A model generated the notes under the pieces. It made no database searches, was not told the DNA's origin, and saw only the letters and a list, made by a program, of their open reading frames with translations. This document shows, piece after piece, positions 63,536 through 64,000 of a stretch of 64,000 nt of DNA. Source of the stretch: Flavobacterium sp. CECT 9288 (GTDB lineage: Bacteria > Bacteroidota > Bacteroidia > Flavobacteriales > Flavobacteriaceae); the NCBI RefSeq assembly GCF_918731615.1, contig NZ_OU957226.1, forward strand, positions 3,411,501 to 3,475,500. The letters run 5' to 3'. Position numbers and translations under genes: made by a program. The stretch's first letter is position 1, and each line of letters opens with the position of its first letter.

Positions 63536-64000
63536 TTATTTTTTATGGATTAATCGTGTTAGTTTTATAGACAAGTCGGTTAGGATAATTTTGGCATTTC
63601 CATTTCTTTCAATGTGATACATGGCATCTGATAGTTCTTTATAAATGTCAAAAATGTTATTTCCGTTAACAAAAGGAGCAAAATTCTCTAGTTTGAATTT
63701 CTCAACTTTAGTTTCTATGTAAACAAGAGATGGTGTTTGATAGTTAAGCAACAACGCTTGTCGAAACATTTCAATACAAAACTGTAAAAATTCCTTTTGG
63801 GTTTCTCTACCCAAAACGGCTATTTGTTCACTCCATTGTATCAAATCTTGAATGGCTGCTGCATTTCCTTTTGCCCTAAAGGCTGCTCTTACCCAGTCAA
63901 CAAACCATTTTTCAAAAAAATCGGTTTCTCTATTGGGTTGCAACAATTGCTGGGCTTTATTATAATTTCCTTGGGCTTGATGTGCTATTTTTTGCGCTGT
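63536..64000 (-). CDS. holB: DNA polymerase III delta'-like subunit, C-terminal part (5' end outside window)
   Basis: The frame is open from the right edge: 154 residues down to the stop. It starts AQKIAHQAQGNYNKAQQLL, resembling the end of the AAA+ part of delta' and gamma/tau subunits, and continues with a helical collar-like domain (FFEKWFVDWVRAAFRAKG ... LSDAMYHIERNGNAKIILTDLSIKLTRLI). The TTG at 63946 is internal, not a start. Delta' is part of the clamp loader. The N-terminal ATPase domain is outside the window, so the assignment is moderately sure. Confidence 0.7.
   Translation of the reverse strand, partial: TAQKIAHQAQGNYNKAQQLLQPNRETDFFEKWFVDWVRAAFRAKGNAAAIQDLIQWSEQIAVLGRETQKEFLQFCIEMFRQALLLNYQTPSLVYIETKVEKFKLENFAPFVNGNNIFDIYKELSDAMYHIERNGNAKIILTDLSIKLTRLIHKK

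Overview
The window looks like a chromosomal segment of a Flavobacterium-like member of the Bacteroidota. The evidence is low GC content, RecA, GltX, Rnr and GlnS of flavobacterial type, TAnnTTTG promoter elements in front of many genes, a type IX secretion C-terminal domain, DUF4175, CCDC81-type HU plus SPOR, and 'YKDK'-type YbeY. Start codons were re-chosen where the longest frame began at TTG upstream of a promoter element.

Layout. 1-7.7 kb is a surface-polysaccharide locus. It holds UDP-glucuronate decarboxylase (cut by the left edge), two O-antigen-polymerase-like proteins, two GT4 glycosyltransferases, a flippase and a divergent 2OG-Fe(II) oxygenase. 7.8-13.2 kb has a lipoprotein, a Wzz-like two-TM protein, a DUF6909 protein with nucleoside-phosphorylase-like motifs, a GH3-family adenylating enzyme and a short MepM-like protein without a peptidase domain. 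13.3-19.1 kb has tatA, a DUF2089/Yip1-like pair, a secreted alpha/beta hydrolase, tex, DUF1294 and rpiB. 19.1-19.8 kb is a very A+T-rich gene-free stretch with many DnaA-box-like 9-mers; genes to its left lie mostly on the minus strand and those to its right mostly on the plus strand. I propose it as a candidate oriC.

20-41 kb is mostly housekeeping: rnr, folB, glnS, gltX, DUF4175-ybeY, mnmG, an OmpH-like lipoprotein and a Pif1-type helicase, with tRNA-Cys and a tandem array of tRNA 3'-end remnants. Around mnmG there are five good parS sites (CACGTG-centred 16-mers), one of them encoding the last residues of YbeY. This supports an origin-proximal position independently of the DnaA boxes.

41-57 kb is the accessory part: a tyrosinase with a DUF2182 membrane protein, dprA, a 1568-residue LRR protein secreted by T9SS with a partner FnIII lipoprotein, several interspersed palindromic or structured repeats, and two IS110-family copies of identical length (1258 bp) in inverted orientation. 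The IS upstream region can be read as a bridge RNA: its loops contain short guides matching both IS ends and the target palindrome. Between the two copies lie the C-terminal stub of a polymorphic-toxin deaminase and its probable immunity gene.

57-64 kb returns to core genes: trpS, plsC, an ECF sigma factor with an unusual anti-sigma/beta-barrel partner, recA, an acyl-CoA thioesterase, a DoxX-like protein and the 3' end of holB, cut by the right edge.
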